A stretch of 64,000 nucleotides of DNA from Zanthoxylum bungeanum (taxonomy: Eukaryota; Streptophyta; Magnoliopsida; Sapindales; Rutaceae): NCBI GenBank assembly GCA_019454045.1, contig SKCR01051207.1, positions 1-64,000 of the forward strand, given 5' to 3'. Below, piece by piece: positions 34,700 to 46,336 of this stretch (within the stretch, counting starts at the first letter, position 1; every line of letters starts with the position of its first letter). The notes beneath the pieces are model-generated. The model was not told where the DNA came from, ran no database searches, and was given only the letters and a program-made list of their open reading frames with translations. The position numbers and the translations under genes are program-made.

Positions 34700-37617
34700 T
34701 AAACCCAGCCGGCGGTTCGGTTCCGGTTCGGAACCGAACCGGCCGGTTTCCGATTCCACACTTAAGTGGAACCGGAACCTTGAACCGAACCGGAACCGAT
34801 CGGTTCGGTTCCAAACCTTTTTTTTTAATTTTGAAAATTAATTAAAATAAATGAGATTAATTTTATAAATAAAAAAATTATTACATTGAAGAGCTTGAGC
34901 TTAAATTTTTAAAAATTTAAGTTGCCTACGTATCCTCCAATGGTGAGAGGAATCAAAGCTCACGTAGTTCCATTACAATTTTAAGACATATCCCCTTTGT
35001 AAATTATAATTTTACAATTATCGATCATCATTATCAGTTGATCCTTCGGCTCTAGTTCCACTTGCACTTGTTTTTGCACTTGCAGAAGCATTATCGAACA
35101 AATCTTCAAAATCATCGGGGGAATCTTCTTGTTGTCTCAGATCAGCTCGAGTCCAATCATCCACACAAGCTGTTGCTTCTACAGTGCTTGGATGTAATGA
35201 AGATCGCCTATCTTCCAATATATTACCTCCCAAGCTGAAGGCTTGCTCAACCGCAACGGTGGAAATAGGTGCTAGGTGCTGCCAATATCTCTTTAGCAAT
35301 AATTGATAAAACATGATATATATTTTGATGCCGGTTCCACCATTCAAGGATTTTAAAATTTTTACCGCATAAACTTTCATTAGAAAACTCAAAATTTGTA
35401 GATAAATAATTATATATTCAGGGTTATTAGTTGTCGTATCCCTAGCTTTTTATTTCGTTGCAATAACCAACGATCCCCTACGCTAAGTCTTATTTGCATT
35501 ACCGGTTCGCTACTACTAGATTCACCTAATGTTCCTAAGTTATATCTTACAGTATAATCATTAAATAAAATAATTAAATCATTTCTTAATTTCGTCATTA
35601 TGCTTGTAATATCAATTTCATCTAATATTCCTAAATAACCATAGTAAGCTTGTAAACCACCATTCAAACCTTCTAATTTAAATCTAGGATCAAAAACAGC
35701 AGCAATAATATAAAGTAAATGAATTTCCCTAAAATAATTCAACCATTTTACCTTCATAGCAGTAATGGCTTCCAACAAAACAATATCATTAGGATCGCTA
35801 CTGTCAACATGCTCATCGAGAGTGCCAACAATATTCAAACTCTCAAGAAGAAATAAATGTGATGTAGGATAATAAACACCGCTAAAAACTAAAGTAGCAT
35901 CATTAAAAACTCTTAAAATATCTAAAAAAAATTTCACAAATGTCCCATTGACTAGGATAAAGTGTGATATTTTGATCATGTTGAGAAAAAAAACCTACAT
36001 AATGCATCTTTGTATTGAAATGCTTGACATAAAAGAAAATAAGTTGAATTCCAACGTGTTGGAACATCTCTTGAAAATTTAATCGGTTTAATACCATTTA
36101 TTTTACAAAACTTGGTACATTCTCTCCTCACTTGAGAATATGACCAAATACAGTTAAATGCCGTTTTAATTGGATCAAGGAAAGGTGATAATAATTTTAG
36201 ACCGTCTTGCACACATATGTTAAGGACATGACATGTACAACGAATATGAAAAAATCGACCCCCTAAATTTGGTTCACATAAGGATTTTAAATCACTGATG
36301 GATGCAGTATTCCAGATGCATTATCAAATCCAATTCTTAAAAAAATTTCTACTAAACCATATTCATCAAAAATTACCTTCATCATTCTATAAATATTATG
36401 TGCAGTATGTTGGTCATCAAAAATTCTAAATGCAATAAGTCGTTTTTGCATGGTAAATGATGCATCAATCTAATGACAAGTCACACCCATGTATGAGTGT
36501 GTTTGCCAATGGTCACTCCAAATATCAGAACATATAGAAATACGACCTTTCATCTATTTAAATATTTCATTTAAAATAATTTTACCATCTTTGTATAATT
36601 TTAAAATATGACGTTTTGTTGTGTTTCGAGTCATTCTACATGCAGCAGGATTTAAAGCATTATGCACGTAATTAGTAAAATAAAGTTTTCACCAAAGCTT
36701 AAAGAAAGAGGTGCCATACAAGTTAATTTCGCAAATTCTTCTCTATTTTTTGCATCAGAATATTTAAATAAATCTACAGCACTCGTACCTCTACTAGATG
36801 ATGCGTACCTGGCCATTTGAGTTTGCGTCGTATCAATGCCAAATTCAATCGGATGATGTTTTTCCATGTGCTTGATCATATTGCCGTATCCACCAGAAAA
36901 TTTATAGGTAGCCCCACAATAGGTGCAAATTGCTCGTTGTGAATCATCTTCTAGGCGTTCCAAATTAAAATGAATTTTGAAAATATCCGAGGACCGAGCC
37001 TTAACTTCTCTTCTCCATGATTGTGCACTGACACTAGGGTCGCTCTTTTGGGTTGGCATACTTACATTATGTTCTTAGATGAGCTTGCCATTTTTCGTTT
37101 GAGAAATTAGGAAGAAAAATAAGAAAATTGAATAATTGTTAAAATTTTAACAAATTAACAACTAATTGAATTGAGATTGAGAATAAGATTATAAGAGAAT
37201 TGTATTAAAGTGAGATTGAGAATAATAGAATTATAGAAAATGAGAGAGTTGAGAATTTGGTGTGTTGAAATAATGAAAAATCAATCTTATTTATAGAGTT
37301 TTAGAATTTTTTTGATACCAAAAATACCCCTAAATATAACCGTTTTATTACCGTTATTAGGGATATATTAGTAATTTATATTTTAATTTATAAAAAATTT
37401 TAATTTGTTTTTTTTTTCTTATTTGGGCAGGGAGCAGGGTTCCTGTTGGAACCCTACAGTTCCAACAGGAACCGTCGAACCGGTGGAACCGTACGGTTCC
37501 ACCGGTTCCGACCGGTTTGAGTTGGGGTCGAACTCCAACCAAACCGGTCGCCAACGGTTCCAACCGATTCGGTTCCGATTCGGTTCCGGTTCTGAACCGG
37601 AACCGTGGCCGGGTCTA
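34700..37617 (-). mobile_element. hAT transposon (2.9 kb family), copy 1
   Basis: Ends TAAACCCAGCC (left) and CCGGGTCTA (right), subterminal gaaccggaaccg repeats, and a perfect 8-bp TSD gtgtggaa (34692-34699, 37618-37625). Same family and length as 59366-62282. It encodes a decayed transposase on the minus strand and sits in the LTR of element B. Confidence 0.92.
35018..37059 (-). pseudogene. hAT transposase, copy 1
   Basis: Minus-strand remnants in order: a BED-type zinc finger (CTYCGATYKFSGGYGNMIKH and a following MEKHH), a catalytic-core region in several frames, PTRWNSTYFLLCQAFQY, then the C-terminal dimerisation segment with APISTVAVEQAFSLGG, SSLHPSTVEATACVDDW. The glutamate of VEQAFS is the expected last residue of the hAT catalytic triad. 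At least four frame breaks and stops, so it is inactive; it may once have moved the family. Confidence 0.85.
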
Positions 37618-37887
37618 GTGTGGAATCACAACCCTAGATGTTTATTTTCTTTATTATTAATTTTCTTTATTTTATTTTGTATTTTTATTTATTTATTTAG
37701 CAAATCCACATTCAACCAACCAAGCAAGAAATCATTCTCTTCTCATCTCAATTAGATATTTGTAAATATTTAGCATCAATAATTAATAACAACAGTATAA
37801 ATTAAGTCCTCGTGGGATCGATATTTTTATACTACTTGAGCGATACGTGCGCTTGCGTTACGTGTGTGATTTCACCAATCAAGTTTT

Positions 37888-37905
37888 TGGCGCCATTGTC
37901 AGGGA
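37888..37905 (+). other. Primer-binding site of element B
   Basis: TGGCGCCATTGTCAGGGA, six bases after the LTR end; two substitutions from the site of element A, so an aged tRNA-Asp type site. Confidence 0.75.
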
Positions 37906-38018
37906 CTTATTTTTCTTGCGTTATTAATTTTGAACTATCTATTTTACTTGTATCTAATTTTCTTTATTTTTATCTGTAATTTTTTTATTTCTTTCTTTTA
38001 TTTTTCAGGTGGTTGAAA

Positions 38019-39149
38019 ATGGAACATTATTGGGCGATGGAAGCATTACGAACTTTAAGAGGTGAAGATACACCCCAAATCAGGAAGCAGCAGTCCGATT
38101 TTCTGAGGCATGTTGTCCAGCCCAACAACTATCCATGGATGTCAGAGAAAATAACACAACATTTGCTCAACCATTTCAGAGATGTGAGATATGTGATGGT
38201 AACCACCCTAGCGATCATTGCACGTACAATTACAATTCAGGATGGCAGAACTATCAGAATCCTTCATGGTATGATGAACCGGCATATTTCACTAAATCAT
38301 ATTCTCCATCTTATCCACCATCAACGTATGATCCTCCTCAAAAATCATATTTATCAGAGGAAAAATAAATGATAAGACAAATGGTGGACATGCTCAAGAA
38401 AAGTAACGAAAAGTGGGATGACATGGTTCAGAGACTGATAGATCAAAAGAGACAATTAACAGAAAACCAGAGCTACATACCTCACGAAACATTTTCAGAT
38501 GAAACTGACGAAGCATTCGAGTACCAAGCATTTCACGATGACACCTTAACAGAGGAAGAGGCTGAGCAGTATCAAGAATTAGAGGTATCAGTTCAGGAAC
38601 CAGTGGAGTTTCAATTTGATCTGAATAATTCTTTGATCGATGATTACATCTCTGAGGAGAAACAAGCAGAAGAGCTACCCGAACCGTTCATACCAATCAG
38701 ACATATCTTTACATCCTCAGATTGACACATATGGAGAATGCATTTCACATATGACAGATGAAGAGCTGAACAACGAAATTCTGAAATATATTTTTGATGA
38801 AAAAGTGGAGCAAGATGCAGAACAAAAGGACGAGCAATTGTCTGAACACATTGAAAATCTCATGACTTTAAGAGAAACATCACTGTATTATGGAGTACAA
38901 ATCAAAGACACCGCCTAGAAGTTTGACAGAATGGAACTCCCATTCAAAGTCAAGCACCATACAAGACCTTCTGATTTTCTTTCTTTCCTTTCAGGAACAA
39001 CTGGAGCGATAAATTTTAAAAAGGTGGCACAAGCACTGAATGAGACAAAATTCTTTTTGCCACTTTATCGTTGGAATAGACCCTTCAAAAGCAACGCTCA
39101 TGGGATTATCTTTAATCGGACGTCCAAAACCACGTTAAAGCCTTCTTGA
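38019..39149 (+). pseudogene. Gag-like protein of element B, disrupted
   Basis: Same product as in A: start MEHYWAMEALRTL, knuckle CEICDGNHPSDHC (38186 onward), the Pro/Tyr stretch SYSPSYPPSTYDPP, a charged middle, an acidic segment and the C-terminal block KHHTRPSDFLSFLSGTTGAI, FFLPLYRWNRPFKSNAH. There is a frameshift near 38150, a stop at 38366-38368, a shift near 38720 and a stop at 38916-38918. Comparison with A shows the C-terminal block is the best conserved, which argues that it had a function of its own. Confidence 0.7.
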
Positions 39150-39698
39150 CGGATGTACTTCAATCACGTCTGGCTGAAGATGAAAAATTTAGCACTAGCA
39201 GGGAGGCAACCCATGCAATTTTTATTATTGTTGTAATTTCTGTTATCGTATTTTGTGTATACATATTGTAGAGTTTTTAATTTCATGTGTTATTTCTGTA
39301 GGGAAAAGTACAAAATGGGCATTTAAAGTAGAACGATAGGAGGAATAGAGTTTGACAATTACAAAGATGAGATTTAATTCATTGGTAATGGTTGAGTAAG
39401 GAATGAATTATTGAGATGTATCCTAATGGATATATATACCAAGCGAGTAGCGTATTGTGCACACAATTCTATTACCTTAAATAATTACTTTGATTTGCTT
39501 TTCTATTGTGATTACATTTATTTTCGCCGACAAAATCCAGACTTTTTAACTTTCACGATTTATTTTACTGTTTAAGCCAATAATTATCATTTGGCAGGTA
39601 CTAGTGTTATTATTACTCACCACTTTTTCAGGATCTATAAATTGAGCTCGTCATTGCACTCTTAAAGACATCCAAATTTGAGAAAGAAATATAAAAAA
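39150..39698 (+). other. Spacer with ORF-X trace and LOG leader
   Basis: Begins with the post-coding motif gcactagcagggaggcaaccca, as in A and G. 39400-39470 is a faint copy of ORF-X (tgtatcctaatggatata versus tatcccagtggatatg in G). 39636-39650 reads tataaattgagctcg, identical over 15 bases to the TATA region of the solo LTR (30296-30310). It precedes the LOG start by about 60 bp. Confidence 0.5.
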
Positions 39699-40287
39699 AT
39701 GGAAGCAACTTCAAGAAGACGAGTTGTTAACATCTGTGTGTTTTGCGGTACTAGTGCTGGTTCTAAATCAGAATTCGTTGAGGCAGCACATGAATCGGGT
39801 AGAGTTATAGCTGAAAGGAATATGCACTTAGTATATGGCGGTGGCAATCTGGGACTAATGGGGTACGTTTCAAGGGTCGTACAGGAAGGAAGTAGTCAAG
39901 TTTTGGGAATCATCCCAAAACCTTTGGCGGAGGCGAATCATATAAGACTATCAAACAGAGATGAATGCATCGTGTCAGGTGGCTTGGGCATGATGGAGGA
40001 TTTATAGTGCTATCTCGGGCGAATTTGAACATACACCGGAAACCAATTGGACTGTTTAATGCTGATGAATTTTAGGACTTTCTTAGTGTGTTTCTTGATG
40101 ATGCCTGGAGAAATGGGTTCCTTTCAAAACTTTAAAAGATATCATTTTCACTGCCAAAACAACCCATGATTTAATTGACCAACTATTAGCCTTTGAACCA
40201 TAAATTGACCATATCATTTCCAAGATAAACTGGTCCGACAATGATCGTGGTAAGAAGCGTTGGATAAATCTGGATCTTAACCTTTAA
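39699..40287 (+). pseudogene. LOG-like cytokinin-activating enzyme, captured, broken (copy B)
   Basis: Starts MEATSRRRVVNICVFCGTSA and runs to LVYGGGNLGLMGYVSRVV and VLGIIPKPLAEANH: the nucleotide-binding N-terminal half of LOG (cytokinin riboside 5'-monophosphate phosphoribohydrolase), which releases active cytokinin bases. A short deletion removes most of the PGGxGTxxE region, leaving GGLGMMEDL and a stop; beyond it ANLNIHRKPIGLFNADEF is still readable in the next frame, up to NLDLNL and a TAA at 40285. There are no introns, whereas plant LOG genes have several, so it probably came from an mRNA. G carries the same gene. It lies where Athila elements have an env-like ORF. Confidence 0.82.
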
Positions 40288-40534
40288 TTTTATTTTTATA
40301 TGTAGAATTCCACGCTAACCAGGAACTATCTTCTAAACTCTTCTTCTTCTTTTTAGACATTGGGGACAATGTCTCAATTAGGTTTGGGGGAGGGGAATAG
40401 TTTATTAGTATCTTGTTTTTATTTTTTTCGTTGTGTTGTTTTTGCTTGATTTTTAGTCAAAAATTTTAAACAAAAAAATTTTTGATTTTTGTGTTCTTAA
40501 CTTGACTAACCAGGTGAAATGGTGTTTGAGAAAG
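40288..40534 (+). other. Pseudo-polypurine block of element B
   Basis: Holds gacattggggacaatgtctc and aggtttgggggaggggaa (40365-40397), the conserved post-coding block of the family, followed by AT-rich 3' UTR up to the insertion of K. Confidence 0.65.
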
Positions 40535-40539
40535 TTGTG

Positions 40540-41115
40540 TGTGGATGCTGACTTTCGCCCGAGGTCCACAATCGAGATTTTGGTTTAGAGGGCATTAGCG
40601 AACCTGCAAACTGAGGGAGGAAAAGCGAGGAGGTCACTGCCCACCGGTGTAGTGTGTGCCATAGGCACTCCGACGCTCAAGTAAGTAGCGTGAATAAAAT
40701 AGAAGTATGGAGATTTAAGGCTAGTAGTTACCCCAATCTCCGTTTGTTAGCCGTGAGGGCATGGTGTGTTGGTATGTCGAAGGTGGTATGCAATGGAACT
40801 GAATAATGTTGAATCCATTCTTTATGCCATGACTCCTTTCTTTTATTGGCTCCCCTAATGTGGAGTCTTTCTTCTTCCCGTTGGAGTCATTTGTAACTGA
40901 TGACTTAATGGTGGGTTTTTTATGTCTGGTAACCGATAGCTTTATGATGGCGTTTAAGTCTGGTAATGGATAGCTTAACGGTCGTCATGGATGGACTATT
41001 CAGTGTCGATGGGATTTGAGCTAGATCTTGGTAATGGGCCTTGGTCCTCTGAGTTCGTGGTTGGCCTAGAAGTGAAATGTCGGTTTTACCCTTGGGCCCA
41101 ATTTTGGCCCGTACA
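40540..41115 (-). repeat. 3' LTR of element K
   Basis: TGTGGATGCTGA...GGCCCGTACA on the plus strand; shares the tttcgcccgaggtccacaat block with the solo LTR at 27176 and the right LTR of K. Confidence 0.85.
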
Positions 41116-41439
41116 GTTTGTCTCATACTCTCTAAGTCTGAAAATTCTAGGCTTGGAGAGTACCTTTGCGCATGTCCAATGAATTAGGACATTGATAGTC
41201 ATTTTGCTGATCCTGGTAGGGGCTCAAAGTCAATCAACACGATGCTCCGTCGTACGGACTATGGGAGTCTGACTTTAATTGTTTTGTTCTAAATCATTTA
41301 TTGGGTGTTCTTGGTTGATTGACACATATGGTTGTTCAGGAGGTAACCTCAATCGACATGGTTGTATGGATTGAGTGAGGAAGAGTCTATATTTATCTTG
41401 ACACAACGTATGGGTTGAATGAAGTCCAAGACCCCGTTT

Positions 41440-43370
41440 GACTCGACATGGGTCTATAGGAGATGTCCCCGGTCAACTGATTCTGATGAAGGTTCAAGAG
41501 TTGTTTCACTCGACATGTCGTATGAACTGAGGAGAGATCGTGTCTCCTTTTGACTCGACATGAGTCCAATGGGAAGGTCCCTGGTCGACTGAACCCGTTG
41601 AAGGTTCTGGATTTGTCACTAGACATGTCGTATGAACTGAGGGGAATCGTGTCTCCTTTTGACTCGACATGAGTCCAATGGGAAGGTCCCTGGTCGACTG
41701 AACCCGTTGAAGGTTCTGGAGTTATTTCACTCGACATGTCATATGAACTGAGGAGAGATCGTGTCTCATTTTTAATTGACATGAGTCCAAGGGGAAGGTC
41801 CCCGTTCGACTGAACCCGTTGAAGGTTCTGAAGTTGTTTCACTCGACATGTCATATGAACTGAGGAGAGATCGTGTCTCCTTTTGACTCGACATAAGTTT
41901 AAGGGGAAGGTCCCCGGTCAACTGAACCCGTTGAATGTTCTGGAGTTATTTCACTCAACATGTCGTATGAACAGAGGAGAGATCGTGTCTCCTTTTAACT
42001 CGACATGAGTCCAAGGGGAAGGTCTCCGGTCGACTGAACCCGTTGAAGGTTCTGGAGTTGTTTCACTCGACATGTCGTATGAACTGAGGAGATATCGTGT
42101 CTCCTTTTGACTCGACATGAGTCTAAGGGGAAGGTCCCCGGTCGACTGAACCCGTTGAAGATTCTGGAGTTGTTTCACTCGACATGTCGTATGAACTGAG
42201 GAGAGATCGTGTCTCCTTTTGACTCGACATGAGTCCAATGGGAAGGTCCCCGGTCGACTGAACCCGTTGAAGGTTCTGGAGTTGTTTCACTCGACATGTC
42301 GTATGGACTGAGGAGAGATCGTGTCTCATTTTGACTCGACATGAGTCCAAGAGGAAGATCCCCAGTCGACTGAACCAGGTGGAGGTTCAGGAATTAATTC
42401 ACTCGACATGTCGTTTGGACTGGGGGAGTCCATGCATTTATTTGACACGATATATAATATGGACCGAATGAAGTCCATCTCTTCATTTGACTCGTCGTGA
42501 GTCCTTTGGGGGATATTCCCGATCGACTGAACCAGATGATGGTTCAGGAATTAATTCATTTGACATGTCGTATGGACTGTGGGGAGTCCATGCATTTATT
42601 TGACACGACATATCGTATAGACCGAAGGAAGTCCATCTCTTCCTTTGACTCATTGTGAGTCCTTTGGGGGATGTCCCCGGTCGACTGAACCAGATGGAGG
42701 TTCAGTTGTTAATTTACTCGACATGTCATATGGACTGAGGGGAGTCCATGTATTTATTTGACACGACATATCGTATCGACCGAAGGAAGTCCATCTCTTC
42801 CTTTGACTCGTCGTAAGTCATTTGGGGGATGTCCCCGGTCGACTGAACCAGATGGAGGTTCATGGGTTAATTCACTCGACATGTCGTATAGACTGAAGGA
42901 AGTCCATGTATTTATTTGACACGACACATTGTATGGATCGAAGGAAGTCCATCTCTTTATTTGAATCGTCGTGAGTCCTTTGGGGGATGTCCCTGGTCGA
43001 CTGAACCAGATGGAGGTTAAGGGGCTAATTCACTCGACATATCGTATGGACTGAGGGGAGTCTATGCATTTATTTGACACGACATGTCGTATGGACTGGA
43101 GGAAGTCCATCTCTTCATTTGACTCGTCGTGAGTCATTTGGGGGATGTCCCCGGTCGACTGAACCAGATGGAGGTTCATGGGTTAATTCACTCGACATGT
43201 CGTCTGGACTGAGGGGAGTTCATGCATTTATTTGACACGACATGTCGTATGGACTAAAGGAAGTCCATCTCTTCATTTGACTCATTATGAGTCCTTTGGG
43301 GGATGTCCCCGGTCGACTGAACCATATGGAGGTTCAAGAGATAATTCACTCGACATTTGTCATTTTAAGC
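41440..43370 (-). repeat. Minisatellite array in the 3' UTR of element K
   Basis: Tandem units anchored on ctcgacatgtcgtatg. From 41511 to 42404 the spacing is 110, 111, 112 and then constantly 112 bp (eight units); from 42404 to 43351 it is 157 and then constantly 158 bp (six units). The longer unit has an extra 46 bp with a second gacacgacat motif. Long open frames on both strands across it are by-products of the repetition. Tandem arrays in the 3' UTR are known in Tat/Ogre elements. Confidence 0.9.
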
Positions 43371-43811
43371 CAAAACTTTAAGGGTGTTCTGTCGAGTGTC
43401 TGCATTCTCCTTGTCAGGCCTTTTGTGTCACCTTTCATTCGACAATAGGGTTTCTTCTTGGTTTCTGTGTAACCCTAGCGCAAGTTACGATGAGTTTTTG
43501 GCGGGAACTTGAGGCGCCAAAAGAAGGTTATATAGGAGAGCTTTTGTTGTTCATTAGCCTTATTCGCAAAATTCCATCTCAGAAGTCGGATTGGGAAGGC
43601 TCTCAAGTCTTCAAGGTATTCTTCAAAAACCCATCTCACGTTCTTCATTTTCTTTAATGATTCATAGTGTAGATTCAAGCTGTTCTTTGGTAGTATATGA
43701 TGTTTGATCTTTTGGACCTTAGATCTAATTTCGGAATTGTGTTTGTCGGTTTTGATCCTTAGGGAATAGTTTTCTAAGGAATTTAGTGTTTATATGATTG
43801 TCGTTTGGAGA
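43371..43811 (+). promoter_or_regulatory. Upstream region of the antisense ORF of K
   Basis: Contains ggttatataggagag (43525-43539), a good TATA box in the plus direction, about 280 bp before the antisense ORF, followed by leader-like sequence with possible splice signals (tcaaggtattc near 43611). An own promoter for the antisense ORF is inferred. Confidence 0.4.
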
Positions 43812-44600
43812 ATGTCGAATGAAGAGTCCTTAGGCAGCTTAGGTGCTAAAATTGATGATTATTTCGAATCTTCTTCAAGTGAGACAGAGTTTGACGAAGT
43901 ATATAGGGATTGGTCGTATCAGGATTTTATTGAAGATGGGTTAATAATTGTAGCTGAGTTATCCCAAGAAGTCCCTATCGAAGCTATTCCACTAAGGATT
44001 TTACCAGCCATTGTAGACTCGAGTGAACTACCTAGTACAAGTGAACTAACTAATTTGTTATCGAAAAACCCTGCTAGTCGAATGACTGGGAAACTATTGA
44101 GGGAACTCGGGTGCAAGTTTAGGTTTCCTGATACATTGGAACTGAGGGTACCTTTATCGAGTGAAAGAATTGACTACAAAGTTCCGGGGTGGATGGGATT
44201 CTATGTGCGACCATTCACTGATGGACTGAGGTTCCCTATTCCAAGATTAGTTTGGGAAGTTCTGGATCATTTTGAGATCGCTCCTTCTCAGCTGATGCCC
44301 AATACTTGGAGGATTTTATTGTCGATTGAGTGCATGGCCTTCGAGTTAGGAGTGTTTTTTGAGGTGAAGGATGTTCTGGCCACTTACTACTTAAAGGAGC
44401 ACTTGAAGGAGAAGGGAAGATATACCTTGTTTCTTCGCCAGAGGAAAAAACATTTAGTTACCGGTTTGCCAACTAATGATAGGGGAAATTGGTAATCCGA
44501 TTATTTCTTTGTGAGGGGTGAGGGTATATCTGGGTTGGCTGAAGCTGGTCGAATCCCAAAACATTGGAGTCTCGCATGGTCAGATTCTTCTATTCTAAAG
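43812..44600 (+). pseudogene. Antisense ORF of K, putative gypsy-type transposon domain
   Basis: Plus strand, opposite to the element. From MSNEESLGSLGAKIDDYFES an acidic N-terminus, then the hallmark block MGFYVRPFTDGLRFPIPRLV, WEVLDHFEIAPSQLMPNTWR and a second helix-rich part. This matches the domain known as 'putative gypsy type transposon' (Transposase_28, PF04195), found in extra ORFs of Tat elements; its role is unknown. A TAA at 44493-44495 interrupts it, after which SDYFFVRGEG and IPKHWSLAWS are readable to about 44600. The same protein type is encoded at 55753-58034. Confidence 0.75.
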
Positions 44601-44730
44601 CTTGTAATCATTCTTGGAGCATGGCAAGTTGTACCGCCATAGGGTCTGGCGCCTGTTCGTTACCAGAAGCCATTATCAACTGTTTTGAAATGTAGAATCG
44701 GATGGTTTTCATTTGCAATAATTCGCTTAG

Positions 44731-44751
44731 GCCCCACGGTGGGCGCCAAAT
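44731..44751 (-). other. Primer-binding site of element K
   Basis: Minus strand TTTGGCGCCCACCGTGGGGC, identical in core to the site of the Tat element at 13241-13261; sets the orientation of K. Confidence 0.8.
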
Positions 44752-45326
44752 TATGGATGATGACTTTCGCCCGAGGTCCACAATCGAGATTCTGGTTTAG
44801 AGGGCACTAGTGAACCTGTAAAATGAGGGAGGAAAGAGCGATGAGGTCACTGCCCACCGGTGTGGTGGGTGCCGTAGGCACTCCGACGCTCAAGTCAGTA
44901 GCGTGAATAAAACGGAAGTAGGGAGATTTAAGGCTAGTAGTTACCTCAATCTCCGTTTGTTAGCCGTGAGGGCAGGGTGGGTTGGTATGTCGAATGTGGT
45001 ATGCAATGGAACTGAATAATGTTGAATCCTCTCTCTATGCCATGGCTCATCTCTTTTATAGGCTCCCCTGATGTGGAGTCTTTCTTCTGCCCGTTGGAGT
45101 CATTTGTAACTGATGACTTAATGGTGGGTTTTATGTCTGGTAACCGATAGCTTTATGATGGCGTTTAAGTCTGGTAATGGATGGCTTAACGGTCGTCCTG
45201 GATGGACTATTCAGTGTCGATGGGCTTTGGGCTAGATCTTGGTAATGGGCCTTGGTCCTCTGAGTTCGTGGTTGGCCTAGAGGTGAAATGTCGGTTTTAC
45301 CCTTGGGCCCAATTTTGGCCCGTACA
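44752..45326 (-). repeat. 5' LTR of element K
   Basis: TATGGATGATGA...GGCCCGTACA on the plus strand (first TG mutated to TA), similar along its length to 40540-41115 with scattered differences. Confidence 0.85.
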
Positions 45327-46336
45327 CTGTGTAAGGAATTTTCACTCCTGAGACGTATCTCAACCTATTTCGTAACAAGTTAATTTTTGTTTATTTCCTT
45401 TTGAATTATTTAAATTTATGAATTCTTCTTAATACTGACTAAATTGGATCTTCATAAACTCAGTTGACATGTATTATCAACATGCATGGTAACATACGGA
45501 CATGAGTTGTAAGTGAAAAGTTTGTAATATTTAGTACTCTAGTTTATTGGAGGAAACATCTCAAAGTGATGTAAAAAAAATCGTGTATATAAATAATTAA
45601 CCATGCTTTTACTTAGTAACCGAGCGCCTTGCCTCAGTAAGCAGAGATTGTTCGCATCAAACGGTAAAAGCTTGAGTTAATAATAAAAAAGTTTCTACTT
45701 AGTAACCGAGCGTCTTACCTTAGTAAGCAGAGATTGTTCGCGTCAAACGATAGAACCTTTAAACATCCGATATCCGAGTAATTAAGTCTGTAAGGGTGTC
45801 TTAACACCTAGTGCCATAAAGCCAACTGGCTTCGGAGTCACTGGCCCAAAACTCGCTATATGGATTAAAGATGTTATATTAAAAAAAAAAATTCATTGCC
45901 AAAAAAGTGTGAATTTTGATATAACTTTAGGACAAAAATATTACTCTCTTTTCAACTACACTTATGAATATTGTGGGCACAATGATTTGATTAATACCTT
46001 GTTGGTTGTGTATATGAAGAATGATAAAAATAAACGGAGAATTTACTTATTTGGTAATTTAGAAAGAAAAAAAACAACTATTAACTTGGATAAGGATTTC
46101 ACTTGTTTAGTCACTAACTTGTTTTGTGTGTTTGATTGTACATTTGATTGACGTTTTTGGGTATCGTTGCTGTTAACCCTCACGAGACTTTAACTCGTCC
46201 ACTAGGGACATATATGGGTTTAAAGGCTTGTTGCATATGCTAAATACAACCGTGATCCTTACAAAAGTGGGTTAGTTTAATTTTATTTTAAAAGTTGGTT
46301 ATTGTATTTTGTTGTTTTTCTTGAGGACTAGCAAAA
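45327..46336 (+). other. Second part of the 3' UTR of element B
   Basis: Continues B after K with the same modules as A 6990-8040: the aaggaattttcactcctgag block, the duplicated cagtaagcagagattgttcg block (45635 and 45725), the ccaactggcttcggag block and the actttaactcgtccactagg block (46190). An 80-codon open stretch (45909-46151) is conserved non-coding sequence. It stops at gaggactagcaaaa, just before the expected polypurine tract. Confidence 0.65.

Larger units (their letters stand above)
33296..37881 (+). repeat. 5' LTR of element B (split by a hAT)
   Basis: About 1.66 kb without the hAT (34700-37625). It begins close to the LTR start (gaatatttgccgccc matching the D 3' LTR start region) and ends ATTTCACCAATCA next to the primer site. 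It carries CG palindromes (cgtcgcgacgc near 33490 and 33665), a CACGTG at 33618, a TATA at 33720 and the tatggctggtt repeats (34000-34130). Confidence 0.75.
40540..45326 (-). mobile_element. Element K: non-autonomous Tat derivative
   Basis: 4.8 kb, LTRs of 576 bp (40540-41115) and 575 bp (44752-45326), primer site next to the right LTR, so transcribed leftwards. TSD ttgtg / ctgtg (40535-40539, 45327-45331); the empty site agtgtaaggaattt matches element A near 7000. Inside are only an antisense ORF (43812-44495 and beyond) and a large tandem array (41440-43370), with no gag or pol, so it depends on Tat enzymes from elsewhere. Confidence 0.85.
33296..46336 (+). mobile_element. Element B: LOG-carrying Athila-family element
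   Basis: Plus-strand element: 5' LTR (33296-37881, containing a hAT), primer site, gag-like gene, LOG-like gene, pseudo-polypurine block, then the Tat derivative K (40540-45326) inserted in the 3' UTR, and the rest of the 3' UTR to about 46336. It is cut before its polypurine tract and 3' LTR and joined tail to tail to element G. It lacks pol. It shares the gag-like protein with A. Confidence 0.8.

Noticed and set aside
41393..42350. Several overlapping minus-strand frames with repeated protein units (DSCRVKRRHDLSS)
   Set aside because: They follow the 112-bp minisatellite exactly; units whose length is not a multiple of three change frame, and no start or domain is shared. A repeat protein is not supported.
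45909..46151. An 80-codon plus-strand frame in the 3' UTR of B
   Set aside because: The same DNA occurs in A, D and F without an open frame; it is a conserved non-coding module.
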